From: Bacillota bacterium
Lineage (GTDB): Bacteria; Bacillota; Clostridia; Acetivibrionales; JAFADI01
Assembly (NCBI GenBank): GCA_023424965.1
Contig: JAFADI010000133.1
Span: 1 to 6,473 of the forward strand
Direction: 5' to 3'
DNA: 6,473 nt
In this document: in pieces, positions 1 through 5,682 of the stretch
How the letters are laid out: each line of letters opens with the position of its first letter
Position numbering within the stretch: the stretch's first letter is position 1
Notes under the pieces: generated by a model
The model's input: the letters and a program-made list of their open reading frames with translations, nothing else
Databases searched by the model: none
Told to the model about the DNA's origin: nothing
Position numbers and translations under genes: made by a program

Positions 1-36
1 TCAATACCAGAACTGGGATTGATCATATAAATTTCC

Positions 37-1686
37 CTACTCGTCAATCACCTCAAAAGGCACATTCAGCTTTTTTGCTATTTCCTGGGCCTTTTCCATG
101 AACTCATCCTTCTGTTCCTTTTCCGGTGCTTTCTGCTGGATTTGCAAGTCTTCCTCGTCCACACACTTGATCTTGACCTGCGCTCCCAGAAGCTTACTGA
201 TTAAAGTCTCCACCACTTCCGTATTCTCGGCTTTGGACACCATCATCTTGTTAAAGCTGCTGCCGGGGCCAAATACGATACCAACCTGCTTCTCATCAAG
301 CCGGACGGCTTTTGCACCCATCAAGCTGGTAAACAGCGCCATTCTGCCGCTCTTCCTCAGTTCTCCAAGCACGTTGTCCCATATGCCCAGTGCCTCTCCG
401 GCGGCTTTAACTGCAGTTCCAGCCTGGGCCGGCGCATCAGCCTTTTTTTCCGGCTTCTTTTCTGCAGGCCGGACAGAAGAAACAGCTTCTGCGGGGGCCG
501 CTCTTCCGGCAAAACTGCTTTGAGGCACAACAGCGGCGTTTTCAAGTCTCTTTTCAAGCATTGCCAGCCTTTCATGCAAGCTTTCCTGACCTGCTTTGAA
601 ATTGCTGTTGCAGATCTTTATCAGGGCCACTTCAAGCATTATCCTGGGATGTGTGGCCCATTTCAAGGTTGCTTCAAGCTGTGAGAGTTCCTTCAAAATC
701 AGGACGATTTCCTCCTCCGCCAGGTCGGAAGCCAGCTGCTTCATTGAGTTCATCGACTCTTCCGAGGCCTCTATGATCTCCCGGGGATTTTGTGTAACCC
801 TGCAAATGAGCAGATTCCTGTAAAAATATATAAGGTCCGCCACAAACTGCCCGATATCCTTACCATCCATAACAAGCTGTTCCACCAGGCTGATAATTTT
901 GCCTGCGTCTTTGGCCTTCAGAGCTTCTACAACACCACGGATGAAAATGTCGTTTACAATGCCCACAACCGCCAGTACGTCATTGTAGTCCAATTCCTTG
1001 CTGCCAAAAGCCATACACTGGTCCAATATGCTGATGGCATCCCTCAAAGCTCCGTCGGACAGCTTGGCGATGAGCCGCAGCGCATCCGGCTGTATATGCA
1101 CGCCTCCCGCCCGGGAAATCTCCTCAAGCCTGGCGGCGATGCTGTCTGCCGATATTCTCCTGAAATCAAACCTCTGGCACCTGGAGAGAATGGTGGCAGG
1201 CAGCTTGTGGGGCTCCGTAGTGGCAAGGATAAATACCACGTGGGACGGCGGCTCCTCCAATGTCTTCAGCAGGGCGTTGAAGGCCCCGGTCGACAGCATG
1301 TGTACTTCATCGATGATGTAAACTTTATATTTTGCCTGTGAAGGCGCATAAATCACTTCATCCCGGATCTCTCTTATATTGTCCACGCTGTTGTTGGAAG
1401 CGGCATCGATCTCAACAACGTCCAGAATATTCTGGGACAATATCCCCTTGCATATGTCACATTCATTGCAGGGGTCTCCATTCTTTGGCTGCAGGCAGTT
1501 TATAGCCCTGGAAAAAATCTTGGCCATGGTGGTTTTGCCCGTACCCCTGGTTCCGCAAAACAAATAGGCATGCGCGACCCTTTCTGCAACAACACTATTT
1601 TTAAGGGTCTTTACCACATGCTCCTGTTCAACCACATCTTCGAATACAAGAGGCCTCCACTTCCTGTAAAGAGCTATATATGACAT
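37..1686 (-). CDS. dnaX: DNA polymerase III subunit gamma/tau
   Basis: This is the clamp-loader ATPase of the replisome (549 aa; Bacillus DnaX is of similar size). With delta and delta-prime it loads the beta clamp, and full-length tau also contacts the polymerase. Visible features are an AAA+ domain with Walker A GTRGTGKTT at residues 45-53, four zinc-binding cysteines (C64, C73, C76, C79), Walker B with DEVH at 126-129, the ATT segment near 155 (sensor 1) and the SRC motif at 168-170. The collar domain runs to about 370, an Ala/Pro/Lys-rich linker covers about 385-430, and a tau-specific C-terminal domain covers about 434-510. The ATG at 1686 is fixed by an AGGAGG ribosome binding site at 1691-1696, four nt upstream, and by the conserved MSYIALYRKWRP start. 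The linker holds a candidate -1 frameshift site that would yield a gamma form (separate entry). The usual downstream partner (ebfC/recR in Bacillus) would lie beyond the left edge. The identification is secure. Confidence 0.98.
   Translation of the reverse strand: MSYIALYRKWRPLVFEDVVEQEHVVKTLKNSVVAERVAHAYLFCGTRGTGKTTMAKIFSRAINCLQPKNGDPCNECDICKGILSQNILDVVEIDAASNNSVDNIREIRDEVIYAPSQAKYKVYIIDEVHMLSTGAFNALLKTLEEPPSHVVFILATTEPHKLPATILSRCQRFDFRRISADSIAARLEEISRAGGVHIQPDALRLIAKLSDGALRDAISILDQCMAFGSKELDYNDVLAVVGIVNDIFIRGVVEALKAKDAGKIISLVEQLVMDGKDIGQFVADLIYFYRNLLICRVTQNPREIIEASEESMNSMKQLASDLAEEEIVLILKELSQLEATLKWATHPRIMLEVALIKICNSNFKAGQESLHERLAMLEKRLENAAVVPQSSFAGRAAPAEAVSSVRPAEKKPEKKADAPAQAGTAVKAAGEALGIWDNVLGELRKSGRMALFTSLMGAKAVRLDEKQVGIVFGPGSSFNKMMVSKAENTEVVETLISKLLGAQVKIKCVDEEDLQIQQKAPEKEQKDEFMEKAQEIAKKLNVPFEVIDE
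398..448 (-). promoter_or_regulatory. Candidate programmed -1 frameshift element in dnaX
   Basis: In the dnaX reading frame, codons 413-415 read GAA AAA AAG, so an A AAA AAG heptamer sits in the zero-frame position X XXY YYZ (448-442). After a -1 slip the next codons are GGC (442-440) and TGA (439-437), giving a 416-aa product ending ...KKG. Nine nt after the heptamer a stem can form: CCGGC (432-428) with GCCGG (402-398), then a CCA bulge, GGCT with AGCC, a GG/AA internal loop, and an inner AAC-TGCA-GTT hairpin. Escherichia coli dnaX uses the same heptamer, one extra codon, TGA and a downstream stem-loop. I see no convincing Shine-Dalgarno stimulator upstream. The A7 run (443-449) could instead promote RNA polymerase slippage. 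The heptamer and stop are seen directly; function is inferred. Confidence 0.7.
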
Positions 1687-1690
1687 AATT

Positions 1691-1696
1691 CCTCCT
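1691..1696 (-). promoter_or_regulatory. dnaX ribosome binding site
   Basis: A full AGGAGG, complementary to the 16S anti-Shine-Dalgarno, lies four nt (AATT) upstream of the dnaX ATG. It fixes that start codon. Confidence 0.93.
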
Positions 1697-1716
1697 GCTT
1701 GTCTTTGTATCTATTC

Positions 1717-1725
1717 ATTATATCA
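1717..1725 (-). promoter_or_regulatory. Extended -10 promoter for dnaX
   Basis: On the minus strand the sequence TGATATAAT is a consensus extended -10 element (TGn plus TATAAT), about 30 nt upstream of the dnaX ATG. The 17-nt-spaced -35 position holds only TCGCTT, a poor match, which fits the extended -10 class. The predicted leader is about 24 nt and includes the AGGAGG site. dnaX can therefore be transcribed separately from the HD-GYP gene upstream. Confidence 0.7.
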
Positions 1726-1753
1726 AAACACAAAAATAAAAGCGAGTAACCAC

Positions 1754-1798
1754 CGGTACAACATTCCATTTATACACCGCAGATGGACCGTCGTACCG
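1754..1798 (-). repeat. Imperfect 16-bp inverted repeat between the HD-GYP gene and dnaX
   Basis: The outer arms are CGGTACGAC (1798-1790, minus sense) and GTTGTACCG (1762-1754). They continue inward through GGTCCAT and ATGGAAT to a 13-nt loop. In the minus-strand RNA there are 16 stacked positions, of which 13 are Watson-Crick, two are G-U and one is a mismatch. On the plus strand the same wobbles would be A-C mismatches, so the fold suits minus-strand RNA. The T-rich stretch begins only after an eleven-nt gap, so it is not a classical terminator. It lies just upstream of the dnaX promoter and is more GC-rich than the flanking intergenic DNA. It could be a 3'-end RNA structure of the HD-GYP transcript, an operator, or part of a dispersed repeat. 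Confidence 0.6.
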
Positions 1799-1840
1799 CC
1801 TTTGCCCCCTTTTCCTCAAACGTCAATCTTATAAATTTAA

Positions 1841-3799
1841 TTATACGTCGGACAATGAACAGTTCATTTCAATAAATGCATCTACCACCTCCGGATTGAA
1901 TTGGGTGGCTTTGTTGGCCTGCAGCTCTTCGATGGCCTCTTCCCTGCTCATTGCCATCCTGTATGACCGGTTGGAGGTCATGGCATCAAAAGCATCCGCA
2001 ACGGCAATGATCTGGGCCTCAATTGTTATGTCCTCCCCGCTTAAGCCGAAAGGATAGCCCTTCCCGTCAACCCGCTCATGGTGAAATGCAATGGCTTTCA
2101 GTGTTCTTTCCGAAAATCCTACGGGATAGAGTATTTTGTTGCTGATTGCCGGATGCTGCTTGACTTCCCTGTATTCTTCCTCCGTAAGCTTGCTGCTCTT
2201 TAAAAGGATATTGTCGCTAATGCCTATTTTCCCAATGTCATGCAGTATCCCCGCAACTTTTATATCCTCAATCTGCTCCCTGGACAGTCCCAGTTTGCCG
2301 GCAATCATTACCGCATACTTGGAAACCCGCTGGGAGTGGCCTTCGGTATAGCTGTCCTTTGCCTCCACCGTGGCAATGAGCGCATCAATCGTCCTTATAA
2401 AATATTTCTTGGAGGTCTCATACATCAGGGCATTATCCATGGCAATGGCCGCATTGTTGGCAATGGAAGATATCAGGTTGACCTCGCTGGGCTTTATGGT
2501 CCTCACGGCCCCCACAGACAGTGCACCGAATTTCTTGTTCTTCACGGTGATGGGGACTACCAGTACATCCTTGATCCTGCTTTTTTCCGGTTTGTCTTTG
2601 TTAACTTCATTCCAGAGCCACCTTTCCGGCGACTCCGTTATCCTGAACACCTCATTGTTTTCAATGGCCTTGCTTATAAAACAGTCTTTTATATCAATAT
2701 TTCCCAGCTCACAAGCATTTTTGACACCCTTGAAATAGGAGCCGGAAAAGGCTTTTGGTTCCAGGTAGCCTCCCGACTTGTCAACCAGCCTTAGTACACC
2801 GGCGGGAAATTTGAGGGCTTCCGTCACCTGGTTGACCATCATGCTGCAAAGTTCCTCCAGGTCGAGGATGGAAGTGAGGGATTTGCTCACTGCGTTGAGA
2901 ATTGCCAGTTCCCTGTTGGTTTCAACAATCTCTTCTTCCATTTTCCTTTTCTCCGTAACATCCCTGACGATGGCCTGGATTCCCATGCTATATCCGTTTA
3001 CAACATAGTTTGTGAGGTTCGCTTCGGTAATTATGGTGCTGCCGTCTTTTTTTACAAAGGGGAGCTCCACCATGATGGAATTTTTATCTTTCAGCCTTTC
3101 GATGATCGTCTTTATTGTCAGCCTTCTGGCTTTGGGCATATTGATGATGTGGAATATGTTTTTTCCAATAAGTTCGGATTTTTCATAGCCTAGAATGTCG
3201 GTGCAGACATGGTTCACAAAAGAGATGAGTCCGGTTTCTTCAATGACGCATACAATCTCCGGTATATTCTTTACAAGGGCATGGTACTTCTGTTCCGCGT
3301 CGTTCAACTGCTCGATGGTCGCCTGCAGCTGCCCGTAGGACGCCTCCAGTTCGGAATTTGCTTCTTCCAGCTCCCAGTTCCTGTCATACAGCTCTGCCGT
3401 TTGCCGTTCCAGCTTAACATTGCTTTGTTCCAGGCTCACGGCCATCTCATTGATAGCATCTGCAATGTCGGCAATTTCGTTCCTGTAAGCAATATCAAGC
3501 TTCTGTCCGGCATTGCCGCTCTTGATGGCAAAGACCCCTTCTTTTACAAGCAAAAGAGGCTTGAGTATGAATTTGTTCATATAGTAGTAAAGTCCTAAAA
3601 GGGAAAGCATAAATAAAAGTAGTATGGCGATCTCTACTTTTATAGAAGAAATGTGTTTTAAAGCCTCCGTGCTACCCTGGGCGGCACTGCTGTCAATGCT
3701 GGATATGTGGTAAATGTCATAGCCAATAAGCAGTGCAGTTATAGCAATTACTAGAACAAAAAGTACTAGGAATATTGCTTTAATCCCAAACTTCCTCAA
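1841..3799 (-). CDS. Membrane HAMP-PAS-GAF-HD-GYP cyclic-di-GMP phosphodiesterase
   Basis: This 652-aa signalling protein is predicted to hydrolyse cyclic-di-GMP at the inner face of the membrane. In order it has a membrane segment (about 6-28), a short outside loop (about 29-51), a second membrane segment (about 53-76), HAMP (about 78-130), a coiled coil (about 123-170), PAS (about 172-285), GAF (about 296-465) and HD-GYP (about 466-645). Catalytic signatures are intact: EGHS (H488), HDIGK (H520, D521), QHP (H549), HHERVDGKGYP at 573-583, and ADAFDAMTS with D602. The outside loop of about 22 residues is too small for a usual ligand domain, so sensing is probably by the PAS and GAF domains. 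The start is a TTG at 3799; an in-frame TAG lies two codons upstream and no ATG fits the first membrane helix. A weak AAAGGAAAG ribosome binding site sits about 14 nt upstream. The gene lies between the SRP RNA and dnaX. Its physiological role is unknown. Confidence 0.93.
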   Translation of the reverse strand: MRKFGIKAIFLVLFVLVIAITALLIGYDIYHISSIDSSAAQGSTEALKHISSIKVEIAILLLFMLSLLGLYYYMNKFILKPLLLVKEGVFAIKSGNAGQKLDIAYRNEIADIADAINEMAVSLEQSNVKLERQTAELYDRNWELEEANSELEASYGQLQATIEQLNDAEQKYHALVKNIPEIVCVIEETGLISFVNHVCTDILGYEKSELIGKNIFHIINMPKARRLTIKTIIERLKDKNSIMVELPFVKKDGSTIITEANLTNYVVNGYSMGIQAIVRDVTEKRKMEEEIVETNRELAILNAVSKSLTSILDLEELCSMMVNQVTEALKFPAGVLRLVDKSGGYLEPKAFSGSYFKGVKNACELGNIDIKDCFISKAIENNEVFRITESPERWLWNEVNKDKPEKSRIKDVLVVPITVKNKKFGALSVGAVRTIKPSEVNLISSIANNAAIAMDNALMYETSKKYFIRTIDALIATVEAKDSYTEGHSQRVSKYAVMIAGKLGLSREQIEDIKVAGILHDIGKIGISDNILLKSSKLTEEEYREVKQHPAISNKILYPVGFSERTLKAIAFHHERVDGKGYPFGLSGEDITIEAQIIAVADAFDAMTSNRSYRMAMSREEAIEELQANKATQFNPEVVDAFIEMNCSLSDV

Positions 3800-3840
3800 T
3801 AGCTACCACTCAACTTTCCTTTTTCTACAAAATCCTACAC

Positions 3841-3855
3841 GATATTAATAATACC
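3841..3855. repeat. 15-bp imperfect palindrome in the HD-GYP leader
   Basis: Plus-strand GATATTAATAATACC has arms matching at six of seven positions around a central base. It lies in the region predicted to be the untranslated leader of the HD-GYP gene and shares the core TATTAnTAATAC with the palindrome upstream of lrp at 6181-6195. It is a possible regulator binding site, although AT-rich palindromes also arise by chance. Confidence 0.4.
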
Positions 3856-3906
3856 ATAGCCCCCAAATAATAGAAACGGCATTCTGCATTAATTTGCGAT
3901 AACAGG

Positions 3907-3937
3907 ATTATACATATTTTACAAACAGATGCATCAA
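3907..3937 (-). promoter_or_regulatory. Possible promoter of the HD-GYP gene
   Basis: On the minus strand a TATAAT lies at 3912-3907 with TTGATG at 3937-3932 as the best -35, spaced by 19 nt. That is longer than the ideal 17, so activity is uncertain. The leader to the TTG start would be about 100 nt and contains a 15-bp palindrome at 3841-3855. Confidence 0.45.
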
Positions 3938-3986
3938 AAAGATAATATCGGATTCTTGAATGGACTAGTAAACAAAGCTTTGCATC

Positions 3987-4016
3987 AAAAAAGATCTCTT
4001 TTCAGAGATCTTTTTT
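3987..4016 (-). terminator. Intrinsic terminator of the SRP RNA gene
   Basis: A perfect 13-bp stem (AAAAAAGATCTCT with AGAGATCTTTTTT) encloses a four-nt loop. It ends in a six-T run in the minus direction, about 29 nt after the SRP RNA 3' end. The symmetry also makes it plausible in the plus direction. Confidence 0.85.
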
Positions 4017-4044
4017 ATTCATTATAACTATATAAATTTAATTG

Positions 4045-4309
4045 ACCGTGCACCAGCCTTTGACTTACGATTACAGACGTAACCCTCGTAGTTAACTCTA
4101 ATCAGGCAACCCTACGGCACACGGAAGCTACTGCTTACCGCTGCTTCCTTCCGAACCTGACGGGGTTCACAGATTTCCGTTGCGTAAGACCCAATTTTCA
4201 TTGCCACTTGCGAAGGGCAGGCTCTACAAGAATAAGCCTGGGGCTGGAATTCAACCCTGCTATAGCGGATTGCAGGAATAGGGCACCGCTACCTCCCCGT
4301 CTAGCACGA
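4045..4309 (-). ncRNA. ffs: Signal recognition particle RNA, large Bacillus-type (scRNA)
   Basis: This is the RNA scaffold of the signal recognition particle, which with Ffh targets nascent membrane and secreted proteins to FtsY and the translocon. The S-domain core at 4160-4141 reads TCAGGTTCGGAAGGAAGCAG, with the GGAA tetraloop and the asymmetric-loop motif recognised by Ffh. The 5' Alu part has GGGGAGGTAGCGGTGCCC and TGCAATCCGC, and the internal GGGTCTTACGCAACGG resembles the Bacillus sequence. The 3' end GGTGCACGGT also matches the Bacillus scRNA end. The length of about 265 nt is typical of Bacilli and Clostridia and much longer than the 4.5S RNA of Escherichia coli. The ends are placed by similarity, so a few nt are uncertain at each. 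One helix-8 base pair next to the tetraloop is U-G rather than the usual C-G. The gene has its own promoter and terminator. In Bacillus scr lies immediately upstream of dnaX; here an HD-GYP gene intervenes. Confidence 0.96.
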
Positions 4310-4351
4310 TCAAATATTAACTTTTCAAGCTTCCTCAAAAGCTACCTGTCT

Positions 4352-4380
4352 ATTATACTCAAAACGGTCTTTTATATCAA
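4352..4380 (-). promoter_or_regulatory. Near-consensus sigma-A promoter of the SRP RNA
   Basis: On the minus strand TTGATA (4380-4375) and TATAAT (4357-4352) are separated by exactly 17 nt. Transcription would start near 4345, giving a 5' extension of about 35 nt that would be removed during maturation, as in Bacillus scRNA. The strength fits an abundant stable RNA. Confidence 0.9.
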
Positions 4381-4461
4381 GGCTTTTTAGCAATAATAAA
4401 TATGAAATTACTGTATATGCTTCAAGGAAAAGCATGTTGAACCAGATTGCTATAAAAAGGC

Positions 4462-4520
4462 AAAAAAAATAAAGCACTTGATATAAATTATAAATAATAC
4501 CGAATAAGTTAGTGCTTTAT
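4462..4520 (-). terminator. Probable terminator of the lrp-exporter unit
   Basis: In the minus direction ATAAAGCACT (4520-4511) pairs perfectly with AGTGCTTTAT (4478-4469), followed at once by seven further Ts. The 10-bp stem and U-tract fit an intrinsic terminator, but the 32-nt loop is unusually large and the site lies about 170 nt past the exporter stop codon. No better terminator is visible in between. Confidence 0.5.
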
Positions 4521-4532
4521 CCCAAACAAATC

Positions 4533-4553
4533 ATATAAACTCAGCGTTTATAT
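4533..4553. repeat. Perfect 8-bp inverted repeat ahead of the micro-ORF
   Basis: ATATAAAC and GTTTATAT flank a TCAGC loop. It lies immediately 5' of the AAAAGGAG ribosome binding site at 4556-4563. It has no U-tract typical of a terminator and could be an operator or an RNA hairpin. Confidence 0.5.
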
Positions 4554-4572
4554 TTAAAAGGAGAAACAAAAT

Positions 4573-4617
4573 ATGAAAGTTATTATTACTGGTTGTGGCA
4601 CTTTTATTGTATCATAA
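4573..4617 (+). CDS. Possible 14-aa micro-ORF (or start of a lost gene)
   Basis: An ATG preceded at nine nt by AAAAGGAG opens a 14-codon frame encoding MKVIITGCGTFIVS, ending in TAA. It is the only plus-strand reading frame in the window with a convincing ribosome binding site. The peptide resembles the first residues of NAD-dependent epimerase/dehydratase proteins of the extended SDR family (typically MKVxxTGGAGFIGS), but the glycines of the nucleotide-binding turn are not kept and no related sequence follows the stop. It may be a gene-loss scar, a translated leader or chance. I see no clear promoter. Not recognised as a known peptide. Confidence 0.25.
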   Translation: MKVIITGCGTFIVS

Positions 4618-4687
4618 GAATTGGCAAATGTATATTAAAATTTTGTAACAATTATTAACAAACCGTGAACAAACCCGGACATGCATC

Positions 4688-5629
4688 TCAGCTTTTCTGC
4701 TTTTCCCGGAAAACGGTAATGATGATTACGGCGGTTATGATAATTACGGCAGCAGCCAGTGAGTTCACCGTAAGCTGTTCCTTTGCCAAAAACCAGCCCA
4801 GGAACACGGCTACGATGGGGTTGACAAAGGCATAGGTGGAAACCAATGAGGTCTCCGCATTTTTCAATAGCCAGATATATGCGTTATACCCTATAATTGA
4901 ACCAAATACAATCAAATACCCCAGGGCAATGTAGGAGCGAAGGGATATTTCGAATACTTGCAGCCTGGACCAATCGCCAAGGAAAATCGAAGCAAGAATA
5001 AGCAGCGCTCCGCCCGTCATCATTTGTATCGCCGTCGACAGCATCGGCGACGCAGGAAGCCTTGCAGTACGGGAATATAAAGAGCCTGCCGACCAGGAAA
5101 TCGAAGCGCCAACAAGCGCCACTATGCCGATTGCGTCGATCCCTTTACGGTCAACTCCGCCTGAATGCATTACAAGTACAACAATCCCCGCAAAGCCCAG
5201 CAGAACCCCTGCGGCCACACCGGCGCCGGGCTTCCTCCGGCTCCTGCCAAGCCAGTTGAATACAATAATCCACAAGGGAACTGTGGCCACCAGCAGTGAA
5301 GCAACAGCCGAGGGCACTCTTTGTTCCGCCCACGCAACCACTCCATTGCCGCCCAGCAGCAGTAAAGCACCCACAATTCCTGCTCCTTTCCATTCCTCAA
5401 CCGCGGGACGCTTTTCTCCCTTTAGCCTGGATATGGCGTAAAGGACTCCTCCGGCAATCAAAAACCGGACCCCGGCCATTATAAAAGGCGGTATTGTTTC
5501 AATGGCCACCTTCATTCCCAGATAGGTGCCTCCCCAGAAGACATAAACTGCCAATAATGCAACCGTAATAATGATAAGCTTTGAGTTTTCTGGAGTATGT
5601 ATTTCTGTCGGCATGCTCAATTGTTTCAT
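4688..5629 (-). CDS. EamA-family (DMT superfamily) transporter, probable metabolite exporter
   Basis: This 313-aa polytopic membrane protein of the drug/metabolite transporter superfamily, YedA-like in overall pattern, has about ten predicted helices in two EamA repeats. Repeat one begins at VFWGGTYLGMKVAIETIPPF and contains GGNGVVAWAEQRVPSAVASLL; repeat two includes SWSAGSLYSRTA and ends with YAFVNPIVAVFLGWFLAKEQL and a final hydrophobic helix. Positively charged FREKQKS closes the protein. Family members mostly export amino acids, other metabolites or drugs; the substrate here cannot be read from sequence. An in-frame ATG at 5671 would add 14 residues (MVFGSSRELERGSS), but the ATG at 5629 has AAAGGGG seven nt upstream, so I chose it. 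The gene starts about 50 nt after the lrp stop on the same strand and is probably cotranscribed, which suggests export of an amino acid sensed by that regulator. Confidence 0.9.
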   Translation of the reverse strand: MKQLSMPTEIHTPENSKLIIITVALLAVYVFWGGTYLGMKVAIETIPPFIMAGVRFLIAGGVLYAISRLKGEKRPAVEEWKGAGIVGALLLLGGNGVVAWAEQRVPSAVASLLVATVPLWIIVFNWLGRSRRKPGAGVAAGVLLGFAGIVVLVMHSGGVDRKGIDAIGIVALVGASISWSAGSLYSRTARLPASPMLSTAIQMMTGGALLILASIFLGDWSRLQVFEISLRSYIALGYLIVFGSIIGYNAYIWLLKNAETSLVSTYAFVNPIVAVFLGWFLAKEQLTVNSLAAAVIIITAVIIITVFREKQKS

Positions 5630-5636
5630 GCTGCTT

Positions 5637-5643
5637 CCCCTTT
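5637..5643 (-). promoter_or_regulatory. Ribosome binding site deciding the exporter start
   Basis: AAAGGGG lies seven nt upstream of the ATG at 5629, whereas the upstream ATG at 5671 has no purine-rich site at usable distance. This supports the shorter protein. Confidence 0.75.
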
Positions 5644-5682
5644 CCAGTTCCCGGCTAGAGCCGAATACCATTCAACATATTT

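Larger units (their letters stand above)
4391..4687. other. Intergenic region between the SRP promoter and the exporter gene
   Basis: This AT-rich gap of about 300 nt holds no long ORF on either strand. It contains a large-loop inverted repeat with a poly-A/T flank (4462-4520), a second hairpin (4533-4553), a 14-codon plus-strand ORF with a good ribosome binding site (4573-4617), and then about 70 nt in which I see nothing. Confidence 0.6.

Noticed and set aside
1..36. Start of a downstream gene (ATG at 26-24, minus)
   Set aside because: Only eight codons are visible, the ribosome binding site is weak and the residues do not resemble the usual EbfC start, so it cannot be supported.
790..1341. 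183-codon plus-strand ORF
   Set aside because: It lies wholly opposite the conserved dnaX coding region, has no ribosome binding site or recognisable domain, and is explained by the codon pattern of dnaX.
1718..1819. 33-codon minus-strand ORF upstream of dnaX
   Set aside because: No ribosome binding site, TTG start directly after a stop, and it ends within the dnaX -10 element. Kept only as part of the structured-element finding.
2240..2794. 184-codon plus-strand ORF
   Set aside because: Antisense to the GAF and HD-GYP coding sequence, low-complexity protein with no known features.
3350..3440. Repetitive coding in the coiled coil of the HD-GYP protein
   Set aside because: Heptad-like Glu/Leu/Gln repeats are normal for signalling linkers between HAMP and PAS domains; no nucleotide repeat array or CRISPR is present.
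3800..3906. Cyclic-di-GMP riboswitch in the HD-GYP leader
   Set aside because: The location is tempting, but the conserved GEMM core sequences and paired arms are not present.
4208..4390. 60-codon plus-strand ORF
   Set aside because: It covers the complement of the SRP RNA and its promoter, so the open frame is incidental.
5630..5671. Longer exporter start at 5671
   Set aside because: No ribosome binding site at proper distance; the added residues are polar and unlike the family N-terminus, while ATG 5629 has AAAGGGG at seven nt.
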